Assembly: GCA_963978545.1 (NCBI GenBank)
Contig: OZ021732.1
Location: 44,216,059-44,280,058, forward strand
Length of the DNA stretch: 64,000 nt
Direction of reading: 5' to 3'
DNA from: Linyphia triangularis
Lineage: Eukaryota > Arthropoda > Arachnida > Araneae > Linyphiidae
Made by a program: the position numbers and the translations under genes. Shown here piece by piece: positions 1 to 12,671 of this stretch; within the stretch, counting starts at the first letter, position 1, and the number at the start of each line of letters is the position of its first letter. Under the pieces are notes generated by a model, which saw only the letters and a list, made by a program, of their open reading frames with translations, ran no database searches and had not been told where the DNA came from.

Positions 1-1824
1 TTCTGTAACTCAATTCATATGACGTACATTCCATACTTTATGTAAATGACGTTTAATGGGCATATCATGATTTTTGAGGCGTTACCTGACGTACTAAAAA
101 TATATCACCTAGTGTAACACCTCAGAGTTATCTATTAATTGGAATTATTATATCAGTTTCTTCCTGAGAATATAGTGTGTACTTATCAGGTGACTGATGA
201 TTTGAAATTGAAGGAAAATTATTTATTCTGTAGAGAATTTGTGGAAATTGATACTTGTGCAACAGTAAGGGGTACGGGAGATATGCTCATATTTAATTTC
301 ATTTAGAAGCTGTCAGTGACGATATTAACTTAAATGTTCCTGCAAAAAAGGATACACTTACTCCACTTGAAAATTGCCGACCGCCAACTTGAACTGAATT
401 ATGATCAGGATTTTTCAATACTATTGACGATTTTAATTATTTGTATTTTATTTTTTCTATTCAATATGTTTTAAAACATCCATCACTTGGCACTTTTAAA
501 GAAATTGATGAAATTTTGGAAATTTGCCGAGTGCCGTCTTTCTTTTCTAAAAACTTTTGCGGGGTGAGATAATGAAGATACCTATGATTTGTGTTTGCAA
601 GATATCTATTATATTGTGTGCGCAGTCCATCAATGTAGGCGGGGGAAAAGACACCGACCCGACTCCCTTATAAATAGACTCTAGTGTAAAAATGCCGATT
701 CGTGAAACTCGGGTCGGTATTTTTAATATTTTGTTCGACATTTTTTTTTTTTTTTAATTTTTTTTTTTTTTTAATATTTTTTCATTCAATTCGATTTTAT
801 TGTGGATCAACTTTAAAAAAAGGGTTCAATAAAATGTCGAAAATTTGCCGACTGTTCAACTTTCTAAAACTTTTTTTTTGGGGGGGGGGGCGAGACGTCC
901 CCTTCGCCCCCCATTCGCGTACTCCATGAGGGCACTACTGACTTTATCTAAGAGAAACCACTGGACTGATGCAAAGTTTTGAAAACCAGTTTTGAAACAG
1001 GTATGGTTTGCGTTTTCATTCCGTAACTTACAATTTAAGCTTTATAAATTTCTGCATGTTTAGGGTAAATCTAACTATTTTAGTTATATTAATTTTTAGA
1101 ATCACAAAAGGACAGAGTGTTACCTTAAATCAAAAATTTATTTATTGCAAAAGTTATTCTTCGGTTTAGACCACAGCTATATTCTTCAGTCTTAAACTAA
1201 ACCCAATTTATTTTTATAGGCACCTAAACATATAAATAAAATAACAGTTACAATATACAAGTTTGAATACTCACAAATTCCTATAAATTTCCACGCCTTT
1301 TCCAAACTTTTCATTTGTTTAAATGTTAAAAATCTGTTGTTTTCAAGGTACTTGAAAGAATTTTTCCTCACTAGCGTAAAGGTAAATATTCGAGCGAAAT
1401 TGTAATTTAAAGAAATTTTATATAGGCTATGGAGATACTTTGTTATGATTCTTAATTAATCACCGAAAGCATAAAATAACTAAATTATTTTGTACTTAAA
1501 TCCAATTCTAAAGTTCTAATCAATCAGAAACCTTAATTTGAATATTTGCAATAATTCAAAGATCTAACAACCAAATTCATACATATTACGCATTTTCAGT
1601 TTTACGCGCTATTTAGAACATATCAATTATTTAAAAAAAAATAATAATAACTCCTCATTTATTGTAAGCTCAATGCATTTCAAAATCATATTTATTATTA
1701 AATACAATTTTACACATAATGCAATTTTCCTGATAAAATTTACCAAGCCCAATGACACCAAATTCAATGAATAATGAAATTGTTGTATCTTGTATCAAAT
1801 GAGCAATTCTATTTCATTTTTCAG
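1..1824. other. Noncoding AT-rich stretch, no gene seen
   Basis: No convincing coding region or RNA gene was recognised. The stretch contains T-rich tracts around 740-780 and a G-run near 880-891. It probably belongs to an intron of the P450 gene, because the first recognised P450 exon starts at 1825 behind a pyrimidine-rich 3' splice site. Confidence 0.5.
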
Positions 1825-2083
1825 GACGGCGAAATTTGTTGAATGTTGCTAGATCTCTATTTCAGATGAATTGTAAACTCAACTGCATTTTACTCGAGTG
1901 GCTGGTGCTTACTGTGGCTTCTTTCCCAACAATTCAGCAAAAATTACAAGTTGAGATTGAAAACACCGTGGGCTTTGATCGGTATCCCGTAGCAGATGAC
2001 CTAACTGAAATGCCTTACGTCAGATCTGTCGTTTTAGAGTTTTTTAGGTGGAAGACATTTTTTCCTCTTATCTGTTTGTGGAT
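1825..2083 (+). CDS. Cytochrome P450 exon (I helix to K helix), degenerate
   Basis: This internal exon is bounded by a TTTTTCAG acceptor and a GTAAGT donor. The open frame reads through the P450 I-helix region, the J/K region with MPYVRSVVLEFFRW (the K-helix ExxR is present as E-F-F-R), and the start of the strand leading to the meander. It looks like an arthropod CYP2-type protein. The oddity is at the I helix: where P450s carry the oxygen-activating AGx[D/E]T[T/S] motif, this frame reads LFQMNCKLNCILLEW. Either the gene is decaying or it encodes an atypical enzyme. The exon ends in phase 2 and joins in frame to the exon at 26675. The P450 identification rests on family motifs; pseudogene status is inferred. 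Confidence 0.75.
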
Positions 2084-2559
2084 GTAAGTATCATACGCTC
2101 AAAAGTTAATTTAAATCGACAATTCGGAGTTAAAAAACTAGGATTTGACAAAATCATACAAGAAAGCTTACTTATGCTTTGTAATTCCTTTTAACCCTTT
2201 TACACTCCAGAGGTGACTCTCACTCACCACATGATTTGATGCAGCAACGAGAGGACCACTAGGTTTGATGCGGAAATTCGGTGCAAGACCAATGACTGTG
2301 TTTAGTTTCTTTGAAGCGGATTTGTAACCACGAACCAACCAAAAATGGCGGAAAACATTCTCGAGTTGCTGGTCCCTCCACGCGAAAAAGTACTGGAGTG
2401 CAAAGGGTTAACATGTACTGAATTGGGGAATAAATAAAGCAAAAAATAATAATTATTATTATTATTATTATAGATATCTTTTTAGGGAACTGAACTTGTT
2501 TTTGCTCTTTGAAGGGAAAATGAGAGATCCAATGCCACTAGGTTTTTAAAATAAACTGT

Positions 2560-2893
2560 CGAATTTTCAAATTAGAGTTTTGATCAAAACCACATATGGT
2601 AATAACTTTTAAAATGCTCTAAACATCTAATCCTACGAAATCTTCGTAAAAATGCGATAAAAACGTAAAACGTTGAAAAATTAATGTCTTTTACACTTAT
2701 TTCTCTTCCCTTGACCACCACCCATCAACGACTGTTTCTTCTCAGCTGCACTTACAATGTTGTACATTACTCTGTTGCACTTAAACTTATTTACCAAAAA
2801 ACATAACGCTAATTCCAATGGTAAGTTTAAATGCAGTGACCAGTATTAAGTGTAATTGAAAGTTGTACGATATTCCACACCCCTAGTTGTATT
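2560..2893 (+). repeat. Copy of interspersed repeat family A (ends in CACACCCCTAGTT)
   Basis: This stretch has the same layout as stretches near 12672-13160 and 40560-41120: a GATCAAAA(T/C)CAC block, a CTAAACAT block, CATCAACGACTGTTTCTT, then TTGAAAGTTGTACGAT and a terminal CCACACCCCTAGTT. The shared 3' end recurs at 28945-28984 and, inverted, at about 8410 and 9597. Family assignment is open. A CTAG-type end could fit a Helitron, but no 5' end or terminal hairpin was proven. Confidence 0.55.
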
Positions 2894-2985
2894 ACTGATG
2901 AGTATATGTAAGGCACACTTGAAATCACAGTCTGAATAACTGTTTATTCTGTGGACATAATGACTGTTTATTCTCTGAACATATA

Positions 2986-4027
2986 CAGAGTGGTCATAAA
3001 ATAACTTTGCCGATATATGAACCTTTTATCTTTCGTTCCCTTCAGCCGATCGAGATGAGATTTCTGGTATAGTTATTCAGAGGTATGAGCTCGAGATTCT
3101 GTGAATGGCAACAAAATGGCGCTCACGGTTACGGTTATAGTTACAGAAATTCGCAATTTTCGAATTGCAACACCTACTTTTTTCTACCTCAAAATGCTCA
3201 ACGCATGCGAAAACTCTAAAGAGCATTGGAACGGTACGTGTATCACAAAAAACGGTTATATTATCACCTCACGAAAAACAGCTCTGAGAACAGTCAACAG
3301 AAACAGAATCGAGGCACACGAAGTCCGTTCGTCAGATATTCAGCGTAGCAAGTCGATAAAATTGCCTGTGATGGCACCTATGTGAACTTTGGCCTCTGTC
3401 ATTTACAAAATTCTTCCATGGATCCCGATCGTGTTTTTGTTGGCCGTTCGCAAAGTTGTTGTAACGACACGGCAAGGAACAGAACAAATCTTTATTCAAA
3501 AACTCATAATAACACGAGCTATTATATACATAATAACACGAGCTATTATATACATAATAACACGAGCTATTATATACATAATAACACGAGCTATTATATA
3601 CATAATAACACGATATGGCCACGATAATGACCATATACAGGTCACGGGCTTGGTGCGTTAACAAGAGTATGTAAACTATGGGGAATTAAATAGGCATTTT
3701 ACTGTGACGTCATATATATGTATATGACAGTTGTTTTTTGTGCGTGCATAACGCATCCGTTTTTTGTGATACACCGTACCGTTCCAACGCTTTTTAGGAT
3801 TTTTGCATGCTCTGAGCGTTTTGCGACAACAAAAAGTAGGTGTTGTAGTTCGAAAATTTCAATTTTCTGTAACTATAACCATAACTGTATCGCCATTTTG
3901 TTGCCATTCACAGAATCCCGAGCTCTCATACCTCTGAATAACTGTGCCTGAATTCTCATCTCGATAGGTTGAACGGAACGGAAGCTAGGAGTCCATATAT
4001 TGGCAAAGTTATTTTATGACCACCCCG
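2986..4027. mobile_element. Fold-back DNA transposon (Tc1/mariner-type MITE) with TA target duplication
   Basis: The ends are inverted repeats of roughly 270 bp. The left end starts CAGAGTGGTCATAAAATAAC, and the right end is the inverted CGGGGTGGTCATAAAATAAC. TA flanks both ends (2984-2985 and 4028-4029). The arms stay related through the CGATCGAGATGAG / CTCATCTCGATAGG, AACAAAATGGCG / CGCCATTTTGTT and CCGTTTTTTGTGATAC segments. No transposase frame was seen; the 81-110 codon frames inside are repeat-derived. Confidence 0.8.
3505..3613. repeat. 24 bp tandem repeat, four full units plus part of a fifth
   Basis: The unit starts CATAATAACACGAGCTATTA and is repeated head to tail at 3505, 3529, 3553 and 3577, with a partial unit at 3601. 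It occupies the centre of the fold-back element 2986-4027 and reads open in several frames only because it is repetitive. Confidence 0.95.
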
Positions 4028-4185
4028 TACATCAATCTCACATCTTAAGGCTGACTTATAGGCACAATCGCACTGTCGCAGTATTGTTTTAAAACATACT
4101 AATTTTTTACCAAATATAACAACATGTAAAAGATTACTGACAAAATTAAAAGGAAAAACGAGCTAGCTTATAAAAACTTTTGGAG

Positions 4186-4223
<38 letters not shown>

Positions 4224-4342
4224 TTTTCCCTTCACAATTATTTATCTTTTTTACTAGCTCTCAGCCATCTTACAACTAATATTTCTCTTCATATGATCTT
4301 CTCTCTCTTATTTCCTTAAATAAAAGGTCATAGCACACAGTC

Positions 4343-5007
4343 TAGAGGTCGGAAATATCGATGAAAATAAATATCGATACTATATCGTTGCATTGAAAAA
4401 AATATCGATACATGCTTTTTTTAATTTGATTTTCAATTTTGCCAGAAACGAAGTTTTTGAGGCAAATTTCTACTTTTCATGAATTTATGCCGAAATTGTT
4501 TTAATAAATAAATTATAAAAACTGTTTTAATGAATAAATTATATTATCAATCAGAATAAAAAAAAATACATTTGGATGTCAATGCTTAAATTCCCATTTA
4601 TTTTTAAAGAAAAAATTTTGAAAAGTAGTTTACCGCATATTTTCTGATAGAGATGTTTTTAATATTTAAAATTAGATGCAAATTCCAGGGACACGTTGAC
4701 AACAGAAAGGCGGTATGTTAATGACTACTAATAAATTATCTTATTTTTCCATTACATCGTGTTTTCTTTTTGGTTAGGGAGCCATTTTAACTGTCTCTCA
4801 GCCAAGTCCAAACTTAAGTTTCGAAGTTTTTGAAAAGGGATTAAAGAAAATCGAAAAAACACATGCAACTACAAAACGATCATCAAAAAACTAAAAATGT
4901 TTGAAAATATCGATATATCGGTGAATAGTATCGATATTTTTATTATCGATATTTAAAAAAAAAATATCGATAAAAAAATTGTCGTATCGATATATCGCCG
5001 ACCTCTA
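4343..5007. mobile_element. Nonautonomous hAT-type element
   Basis: The termini are TAGAGGTCGG at 4343 and the inverted CCGACCTCTA ending at 5007. An 8 bp target duplication flanks them with one mismatch (acacagtc at 4335-4342, acacaatc at 5008-5015), which is the hAT signature. Both subterminal regions are rich in ATCGAT/ATATCGAT motifs. There is no transposase frame, so this is a MITE-like internal-deletion derivative. Confidence 0.85.
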
Positions 5008-5325
5008 ACACAATCCCACCACAAACACTTTTTCTGCATATGATGTCATTGATATAGTTACTTTTTAACTTAACAATTAAAATAAAATTGGGGTTTATTC
5101 GAAGAATATTTGAAAATTATCAAAATCACATTTCTCCTCTAATCTACTACCAACGCTTCATTATCATTATATGTCTGTCATGTATTTTTACTTAAAAACA
5201 GACATTTCAATACAACTCTTCTCTTGTTAAAGAAGATCGAACATATATTCATTTGCAGTAGATTAATAACGTTAGCTTGATAAGCATCGAAACGACATTG
5301 AAGAGTGCCAAATGAAGAGAAATTA

Positions 5326-6370
5326 CAGTATTACCTCGATATCTCAAAGTCGAAGGGACACTAAAAAAAATTTGAGATAGCGAGTTTTTGAGATAACAAG
5401 GTTGTAACCAAAACTTAACAATTCAGTTAAAAATTTAATATACTGAATAATTGTCTAAAAATTAGTCATGGTAGATGAGAATAAGTATAAATATGTAATT
5501 ATAGTTGAAAAAGTCTAAATACAGCAATTTTAATTTTTAGTCGAAAATAATAAATGAGTTCATGAAATTGAAAAGAATTAGTACTTACACTATAGTAATG
5601 TACAAGGATGAATTTATTCACTAAGTTACTTAAAAAAGTCCAGCATCGTGGCCTGGCTACATCTCTTTTGAAATTGTTCTTCAACCAATTTTTCTATTTT
5701 AAAAATAGCGGCGAAGTCATCCTTTTCCTAGCATATGGACAAGCATATGAACTTTTGTCTATTGCTCGTTCTCATTCCATTGTAGGACCCTCTCTCCCCC
5801 TGTTTACGCCCCTCTGTTCGTGATCGCTATATCTCGTAATTGCATTCTTTTTGTTCTTAAGAATGGCAGAAAAGCCGATTTTGTGTGTTCTTTTATTAAT
5901 AGGCTTTTGCTTCATCGGAATAACCAATAAAAATGAGTTCTTGTGATCTTGGTTCGAATTTTGACTTGTGGCGTTTGTTGAGGACCAAAACTTTTTGACC
6001 GAAGATTTTTAGATACGATGCAGTTGGTTTTCTGCCAAAAAATAACTCGAACGGTGTTTTGCTTTGCATGATGCATCGTGAAGGACATCTGTTTCTCAAA
6101 TGAGCGTATTTTATTTGAAAAAGAATTGTGTGTTCTGATTCTGATAAATGATTATAATATTTGCTTCTACATAACTGAATGGCGATTTTTCTGGAAAACT
6201 TCATTTCTTACTTCGAAAATTTTTCGACACAACAAGGTTTTGAGTGAAAACTCTTCAACATAAGAATTGAAATTAACATTAGATGAATATGCAATATCAA
6301 GGGAAAAAATTATTTTTCGACTTATCAAGTTTTTCGCGATATCGAAGTTCGAGATATCGAAGTACTACTG
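5326..6370. mobile_element. Pogo/Tigger-like element with TA target duplication
   Basis: The left end CAGTATTACCTCGATATCTC and the right end, inverted, CAGTAGTACTTCGATATCTC form terminal inverted repeats that continue with interruptions for about 50 bp. TA flanks both sides (5324-5325 and 6371-6372). CAGT...ACTG ends with TA are typical of pogo-like elements. No transposase frame remains; instead the interior contains a Copia fragment. Confidence 0.8.
5896..6204 (-). pseudogene. Copia-type retrotransposon integrase fragment
   Basis: The minus-strand frame contains TPFELFFGRKPTASYLKIFG followed by a K-x-K-F-E-P-x-S stretch and IFIGYSDEAKAY. This is the characteristic end of a Ty1/Copia integrase (the GKRP-like TPxELWxGxKP...HLxxFG...GYSxxxKxY region). 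Only about 100 codons are present. No reverse transcriptase or LTR was seen nearby, so this is a truncated relic nested in the element 5326-6370. Confidence 0.8.
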
Positions 6371-6372
6371 TA

Positions 6373-8410
6373 CATACAAGAAGCATTCCAACATGACATG
6401 TGTGACACTGAGACATTTTCAGTACATTTATAATTATTTTCGCTCTAAAATAATTTTTTTTTCTTAAACAATCAATTGGAGTTCTTAACTTTATGTTTTG
6501 AGATATAATTACCATGACTGAATTTTTTTTATGTTGCGTAAATGTGGAGATATAAACTTTTTATTTTGTATGACGTGTGTGACCATTTTGAAAGAGTTTT
6601 TTTTTTTTTTTCCCCGTCCTTTTCAAGTTATTTGAAAATTTCTGCGATTTTTTGAAATAAAAATTATTAACATCAAGCTATAGATGTAACAAATCAAAAA
6701 AGTGGTATGATCAATGTAAGTTAGCAACAGTTAGGGTAAAAGAAAATAATTAGTACTGTGATGTGTGGGACATTTAAGTGACGTGTCTGACCACGTATGA
6801 TATAATATATTTTTTTCTCAATGTAGCCTTTAAAATCCTCATAGCTGTGAAAAAAAGTATATGTTTTACTAACTGCAGTTAGCAAAGTAAAAAATTAAGC
6901 CGGCATTAAAAAAAAAAAAAAAAAGCTCAAATTAAAAATCTTGAACATTTGCACTTGCATTCTTATTTTTAGTAACAGTTGTTTATGAAAAATTACATTG
7001 AATTAGATTTTTTGAGCACATTTATTTAAACTTCAAATTTTCTCAAATTTTTTTTTTAAATATTAAAAAAATATATCCTCTGACAAAGATAAGTTTTAGA
7101 CAATTTACTATAACTATTTGATCATCTGAAATCTAAGATGTGCATTGTCAGAAAACAAAATGTTGTTTGTCGTTCACTGCTCGAAGGAATGAAACTTCAT
7201 GGTCTATATTTTGGGAGTCCGAATGATCTAAGTTGTTCAATGAAAACTTATTTTAATTTCTTTCTGATGTAATCAACAAGAATAAAGCTGCTTTTCTTTG
7301 GAATATAATACCTTCATATTCATTAATCTGAGAAGATTTTAGAAGTCCTTAGGCTACATCATCATTTGAACAATATTCGAGTTTTGTCAAATTATCTCTG
7401 GTACTGATTACTGATACCTATGAGTTCATTTCTAACTAAAAAAAAAAAAAATGAACGAGTTTAGTCTTCGGAATTAAATGGCTGACCATATTCGCAAAAT
7501 CTAGTGATTACTGAACCACTGTTGCTCTGGTCCTAATTACAACTTCTGCACGAAAATGGGATTTGGCATTCCCCCAATACCATCAACAATACCGGAAAGA
7601 TACCGAAGCAATTTTACCATAAACTGGTTTTTTAAATTTGGATTAGGCACCACTCCAAAGAATATGTATTACTGGTGAACTAGCAGATTGGTTATTTTCT
7701 TCGAAAACGATTGTTTCATACAAAACATTCACAAATGCAGCAAAACTGTGGCTGTTCAAATATCCTTCACGTGGTTACAGTCATGTCAGAAAAAAGTCCA
7801 ACAAACAAATTTTGAATACATTGATTTTCTTTCAATATGTTTTTGTATAAGAGTGTAATTCTGAAATAATTAAGAAATTTTAGTACACAAGCTTTAGGAT
7901 GCTGTTACGAAAGAACAATTAAAAAAAAAAAAAAATGTTCTTTTTTGCATGATTCTTTGATCTTTTTCAGAATTTCCACAAGGCATACTATAATTAATGT
8001 ATAGACACAACGAATATTTTTATTCTTATATTCTTCTAATATATTTTTATCTTAATTATATTTTTAATATAAATTATACTCCTGTCACACACGGCACGAT
8101 CACCCACATTACAAACAGTGACGTGTTTGAATATTTAAAAAAAAAAAAAAAAAACAATTTAGACCTCTTTTTTTTCAATTTTTTTTTAAATATTTGTTTG
8201 CTTGTTTGGCAAGGTGAATAAACTTAAAATAAAAAAATCCGCATTGTGAAGTTTATTATTAAGTTATTAGATAACAAATTAAAAATGTATGCGATGTGTG
8301 TGATATTAGAATATATCAGAACCAGTTGTTATGGCTAGCTTTGCTAGTTGGTCATGGTCACTGATTCTAAGTGTAGTGGTTATCTACGTATTCACATCAA
8401 TAAAAAAAAT
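6373..8410. other. Noncoding AT-rich stretch, no gene seen
   Basis: Only short chance frames and homopolymer runs were found (T-runs near 6598, A-runs near 6908, 7439, 7920 and 8135). No transposon boundaries, RNA genes or exon-like frames could be supported. Confidence 0.5.
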
Positions 8411-8437
8411 TAGGGTTGTGAAACATCGCACAACTTT

Positions 8438-8684
8438 CAATGATACTTAATACTGGTCACTGAACTTATATTTGGCCATACCTTAAAGGCAATTTACCGT
8501 ATTCATTTTCATTATTTAAAAAAAATTTGCCAGTTTATCGATATATTTGGGTATGTAATTCAATGATACTTAATACTGGTCACTGAACTTAAATTTGGCC
8601 ATACCTTAAAGGCAATTTACCGTATTCATTTTCATTATTTAAAAAAAAATTTGCCAGTTTATCGATATATTTGGGTATGTAATT
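8438..8684. repeat. Tandem duplication, unit about 123 bp, two copies
   Basis: The block starting CAATGATACTTAATACTGGT occurs at 8438 and again at 8561, with nearly identical sequence through GGGTATGTAATTC. It is a doubled segment of repeat family A in reverse orientation. The preceding GTTGTGAAACATCGCACAAC is the inverted terminal part of that family. Confidence 0.9.
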
Positions 8685-9061
8685 CTTAATTTGGAGACCC
8701 TCCCCCCCCCACACACAGGAAAAAAAAAAACTTTGCAAAGTGTTTTTCGATAAACATTACATTATCCTTCCTTGTAAGTTCAGTAGAGAAGAAACAATCG
8801 TTGATAGATGAGACAAGACTCTACAAGAGAACTATGTGTTAAAGCCATTCGTTTTTCACCTTTTTACCCCTTTATCTCGTTTCTACGGAAATTTCGGAGG
8901 CGGGGATGTTTAGAATACCTTAAAGGCATAGCGACTTTGATCAAGATTGTTAAAGTCGTTTTTGGCAATTGCTGAGAAACATAAATTTTTCAATGATAGC
9001 TATAATTTATAGGTATGTGAAATTTTGACAAAAAAATTTCATTCTAGGTCCTATAGCCATC

Positions 9062-10082
9062 ATCAGAGTTCGCCAAAATGTGTGAAATCTGCTTGAAAAC
9101 GTAATTAAAAATTAATTTTCATCCCACAGAATTAACCTCATGCGTGAATTCACGCATCTGCAAGGCATGGTAATATTTTTAAAAATAAACCTCCTCACGC
9201 ATCTGCAAGGCATGGTAAAATTTTTAAAAATAAACCTCCATTTTATAAAATCAGAGATCGTCCTAACCGTTTTTCAAAGGCGGCGCTACCTCCCTGCCCA
9301 TTTTCTTTGAAAATAGCGTCCATTTCTGAAAAAATGGAAAATTTTCGTTTATTTTACAACGGGATACAATTTACGGATCCCCACCTCCGAAATTGCCATG
9401 CATGCGTATTCATGTTCAAACGTGCATCGCACTGACCAGTTACTGATTGAAGTCATTGACTGGCTGCTGATATTACTGTATTAGTAGGTGGATTGTAGGG
9501 GCGTCCCACAATTTCCAAACCTAATTTCCTACGTTCCTTAATTAAGTGTATTTCGCCTCCTTTTTACTAAGCCTTCTTGCACAAAATAGGGAAAACTAAG
9601 ACTGGTGAACATCGCACAACTTTCAATTATACTATGATACTGACGCGGATTTGTGTCATTTACCGTTTTTTATATTATCAGTCATTCTTTTAGAAGAAAT
9701 GGTCAGTTTGGCGATATTTTTTTAAGTTATTCTTGTATGTGTCTTTAGAAAAAAACAACTTCGCCATGATGATTTACTTTTTGATAATCCTTATATAATT
9801 CTTTATTATAAGTGAAACTAAGGAGAGGAAAATAAACTATCGTTGATGAGGTATGCTCAAGGAAAGAGAACTCTGTATTGAAGGCATTCGTTTTTCAACT
9901 TTTTACGCCATTAAACCATTTTTACTGAAATTTCGGAGGTGGCGATGTTTAGAACCACAGCGATTTTGATCAAAATCATTAGAGCCGTGTTTTAGCAATC
10001 ACTGAAAAACATGATTTTTTCAATGGCAACTACCTTATGCGGATGCGCGGTTTTAATGAAAACCTTATGGTAGGTGCCATGC
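9062..10082 (+). repeat. Left arm of a roughly 1 kb inverted repeat
   Basis: This arm matches the inverted sequence of 12672-13655 along most of its length. Matching blocks include ATTAACCTCATGCGTGAATTC, GGATTGTAGGGGCGTCCCAC, CTGGTGAACATCGCACAACT and the inner end GGTTTTAATGAAAACCTTAT. The arms differ by scattered substitutions and indels, so the repeat is older than the neighbouring Polinton palindrome. It contains a reverse-oriented family A copy near 9597-10080. Confidence 0.8.
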
Positions 10083-10195
10083 CCATCACCAACCCTCTCA
10101 CCAAATTTGAACATCGTAGGTCAGATTGTTCGGGAGTTATGCTGTTCAAAGACACGCATACAGACATTTTCTAGATCACTTTTTTGAAATCAGAA

Positions 10196-10812
10196 TGCTC
10201 CAAAAAGTGGAGATTCGGAGGCGGCGATGTTTGGAACACCATAAGAGGCATTACCACAGCGATTTTGATCAAAATCATTAGAGCCGTTTCTTAGCAATCA
10301 CTAAAAAATCCTAATGCTTATGCGAGGTTTTAACGAAAACCTTATGGTAGGTTCCATGCCCATCACCAACTCATCACCATGCACATCATGGTTATATTTT
10401 TAAAAATAATAATCCTCCATTTTATAAAATCAGAGATCATCCTAGCTGTTTTTCGAATGGCGGCGCTACTTCCCTGTCCTTTTTCTTGGAAAATAGCGTC
10501 CTTTTCTGAAGAAATGCAAAATGTTCGTTTATTTTCCAACGGAATGCAATATACGGATCACTCCCTCCGAAATCGCCAGTTACGCATGCCTATAAATATT
10601 GAAACGTGCCTCGTACAGACCGGTGACTGACTGATGTCATTGAATGGCTGCTGATACCACGTGAGACATTAGTTGGTGGATTTTGTAGGGAGCCGTCCCA
10701 CAATTTCCAAATGTAATTTCGTACGTTCCTCAGTTAAGTGTATTCCGCTGGTTTTTTACCTTGCCTTCTTGCAGAAAATAGAGAAAAAAGGTTAACTCAT
10801 GCGTGAATACAT
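10196..10812 (+). repeat. Partial direct repeat of the 9062-10082 arm
   Basis: It repeats blocks of the left arm in the same orientation: GGCGGCGATGTTTGGAAC, CCATTTTATAAAATCAGAGAT, GGCGGCGCTACTTCCCTG, CCGTCCCACAATTTCCAAAT, and the end with GTTAACTCATGCGTGAATAC. This shows that the family is present in at least three copies here. Confidence 0.75.
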
Positions 10813-12671
10813 GAAAAACGTAGATTAACACTATGTCTTGAGCACGTCTATTAGGGATTCTTTTTCTTTTTTGGCTCCTGTAAAACTGGTTCAGAAGTTC
10901 AGATCATTTCGCTTATGTCAATCGACGGTGTTTTTTCGGGACATCTTAAATCGTCAGGTTTTATTCCTCCATCATTTGTGCGATTGTTTCAATAGTGCTG
11001 CAGGCATTTTCCCGATACTTTTCGACGTGTCGCGGTATTTTCCCGATAATTTCGTGGTACACCAACATGGTGTCACCAAATGGCATAGTGTTAATAGTTA
11101 GTTTAAGGTTTATAAACCTCGAGCTTGTTTAATAAGCATTTAAAAAGTATATTTCTGCTCTGACACGCGAAATCGCGATCATGCGACATTGTTGTATGAT
11201 CGTACGTACAGCGTGTTATTGTTGTAGTTATTGATTTTGTCAAAAAACTGTTTTTGCTTTAGTTTTAAAAAATTTTAGTTTAAAAAATACTCTTTGGATT
11301 TTAAAAATACCCCTTAAAATTTAGAGAGGGGGTGGAAATACCCTTTGGAAATATTTAACTGGCGAACACTGGCCTTCAGTAATATTTACACAAAATTTGA
11401 ACATCGTAAATCAATCCATTCGGGAGTTTTGTTGACCACCGACAGACACACAGATCTAAACTATTACTCTCATTACTCTGTGTTAATATGATTGCGTGGC
11501 ACTAGCCGACGTGTATCGGGCCAACAGGGTAAAATTGTACCACTAGCGCACAAACACCTGTTTATAAGGGGAAGGAAATCTGTGACCAGGTAACACGGTA
11601 CCATGAGCGCACAAACTCTAGTTTCTCTGGGTCTCACTTCTTTATTTCACAGGAGCGAACAAAAACAGATTTATTTTACTAAGTAAACGATAAGTTTTCT
11701 TTATTTTAAAAAGCCAAATCTCCAAAACTGTATTTTTTTTGCGGCTAAATTTGTTACTCAGTGTATGCAGTACATATTAATAGAACTTACAATGCCAAAA
11801 TACGCATTTTTTTGTTTTTGTCAGATACTAGGTTTTTAAATTGGAGAGCCGTATTTCTTATGATGAAAACTTTCTGTTTAAATTAGATGTTTCATTCCGT
11901 TGCACTTTTGTGGCTTATTTTAAATTTTGATAAGTTTCAGAGCTGTAGCCCAATTAGAAATTGTTTTGTAAAACATTTATTAATCAATTAAAAAAATTAA
12001 CTAAAAAAGAACTAAATAAAAATTTGAAATTCTTTTTTTCAAAAGTCCAATTAGAAGGCCAAAATTACTTATGCTGAAAATTTCAGAGCTGGTAGCTCTA
12101 TTAGAAATCGTTTTGTAAAATATATATTAATTAATTAAAAAAATTAATTTAAAAATAACTAATTAAAATTTTAACATTCTGATTTTCAAAAGTCCAATTA
12201 GAAGGCTAAAACTACTTATGTTGAAATTTCAGAGCTGTATCTCTATTTTAAGTCACTTTGTAAAAAAAAAAAAATTCAAAAAGAGCTAATTAAAATTTTA
12301 ACATTCTGTTTGACATAAGTAAAATTAGGAGGCCTAAACTTCTTATGTTGAAAATTTCAGAGCTCTACTCCAATTTTAAGTAGGTTTCTATAGATCCACA
12401 GACAGACACACAGCTTGTTTTATTATTATAGATAACCAACACATTATAAAACACCTTATAAGCACATTTGTTATAAACTGTGTATTTTTTCAAACTTTTT
12501 ATTTAAAAACTTATAATTAAATAAATATTGAAGCCAGATTCACAATTCTTCATGTCTCGCACATCCGCATGTCCGTTCTAATAACATCCTAATTAGTCAT
12601 TTTAATTGCAATTAGCTAATTAAAAAATTAACGGAAGAATAAAGTTTACGTATAAAAATGCATCATTTTTC
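10813..12671. other. Spacer between inverted-repeat arms, no gene identified
   Basis: An open frame at 10838-11101 shows no recognisable domain. Near 11940-12370 a degenerate block is repeated three times (AATTTCAGAGCTGTA..., AAAAGTCCAATTAGAAGG..., TTAACATTCTG...), with a unit of roughly 150 bp. Nothing else could be supported. Confidence 0.5.

Noticed and set aside
3505..3613. CRISPR-like array
   Set aside because: Repeats are directly adjacent without spacers, in a eukaryotic transposon.
3332..3664. 110-codon minus-strand frame
   Set aside because: Made largely of the 24 bp tandem repeat translated as a repeating Ser-Cys-Tyr-Tyr motif; no domain.
10838..11101. 87-codon frame between inverted-repeat arms
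   Set aside because: No domain recognised on either strand; lies in repeat-rich DNA.
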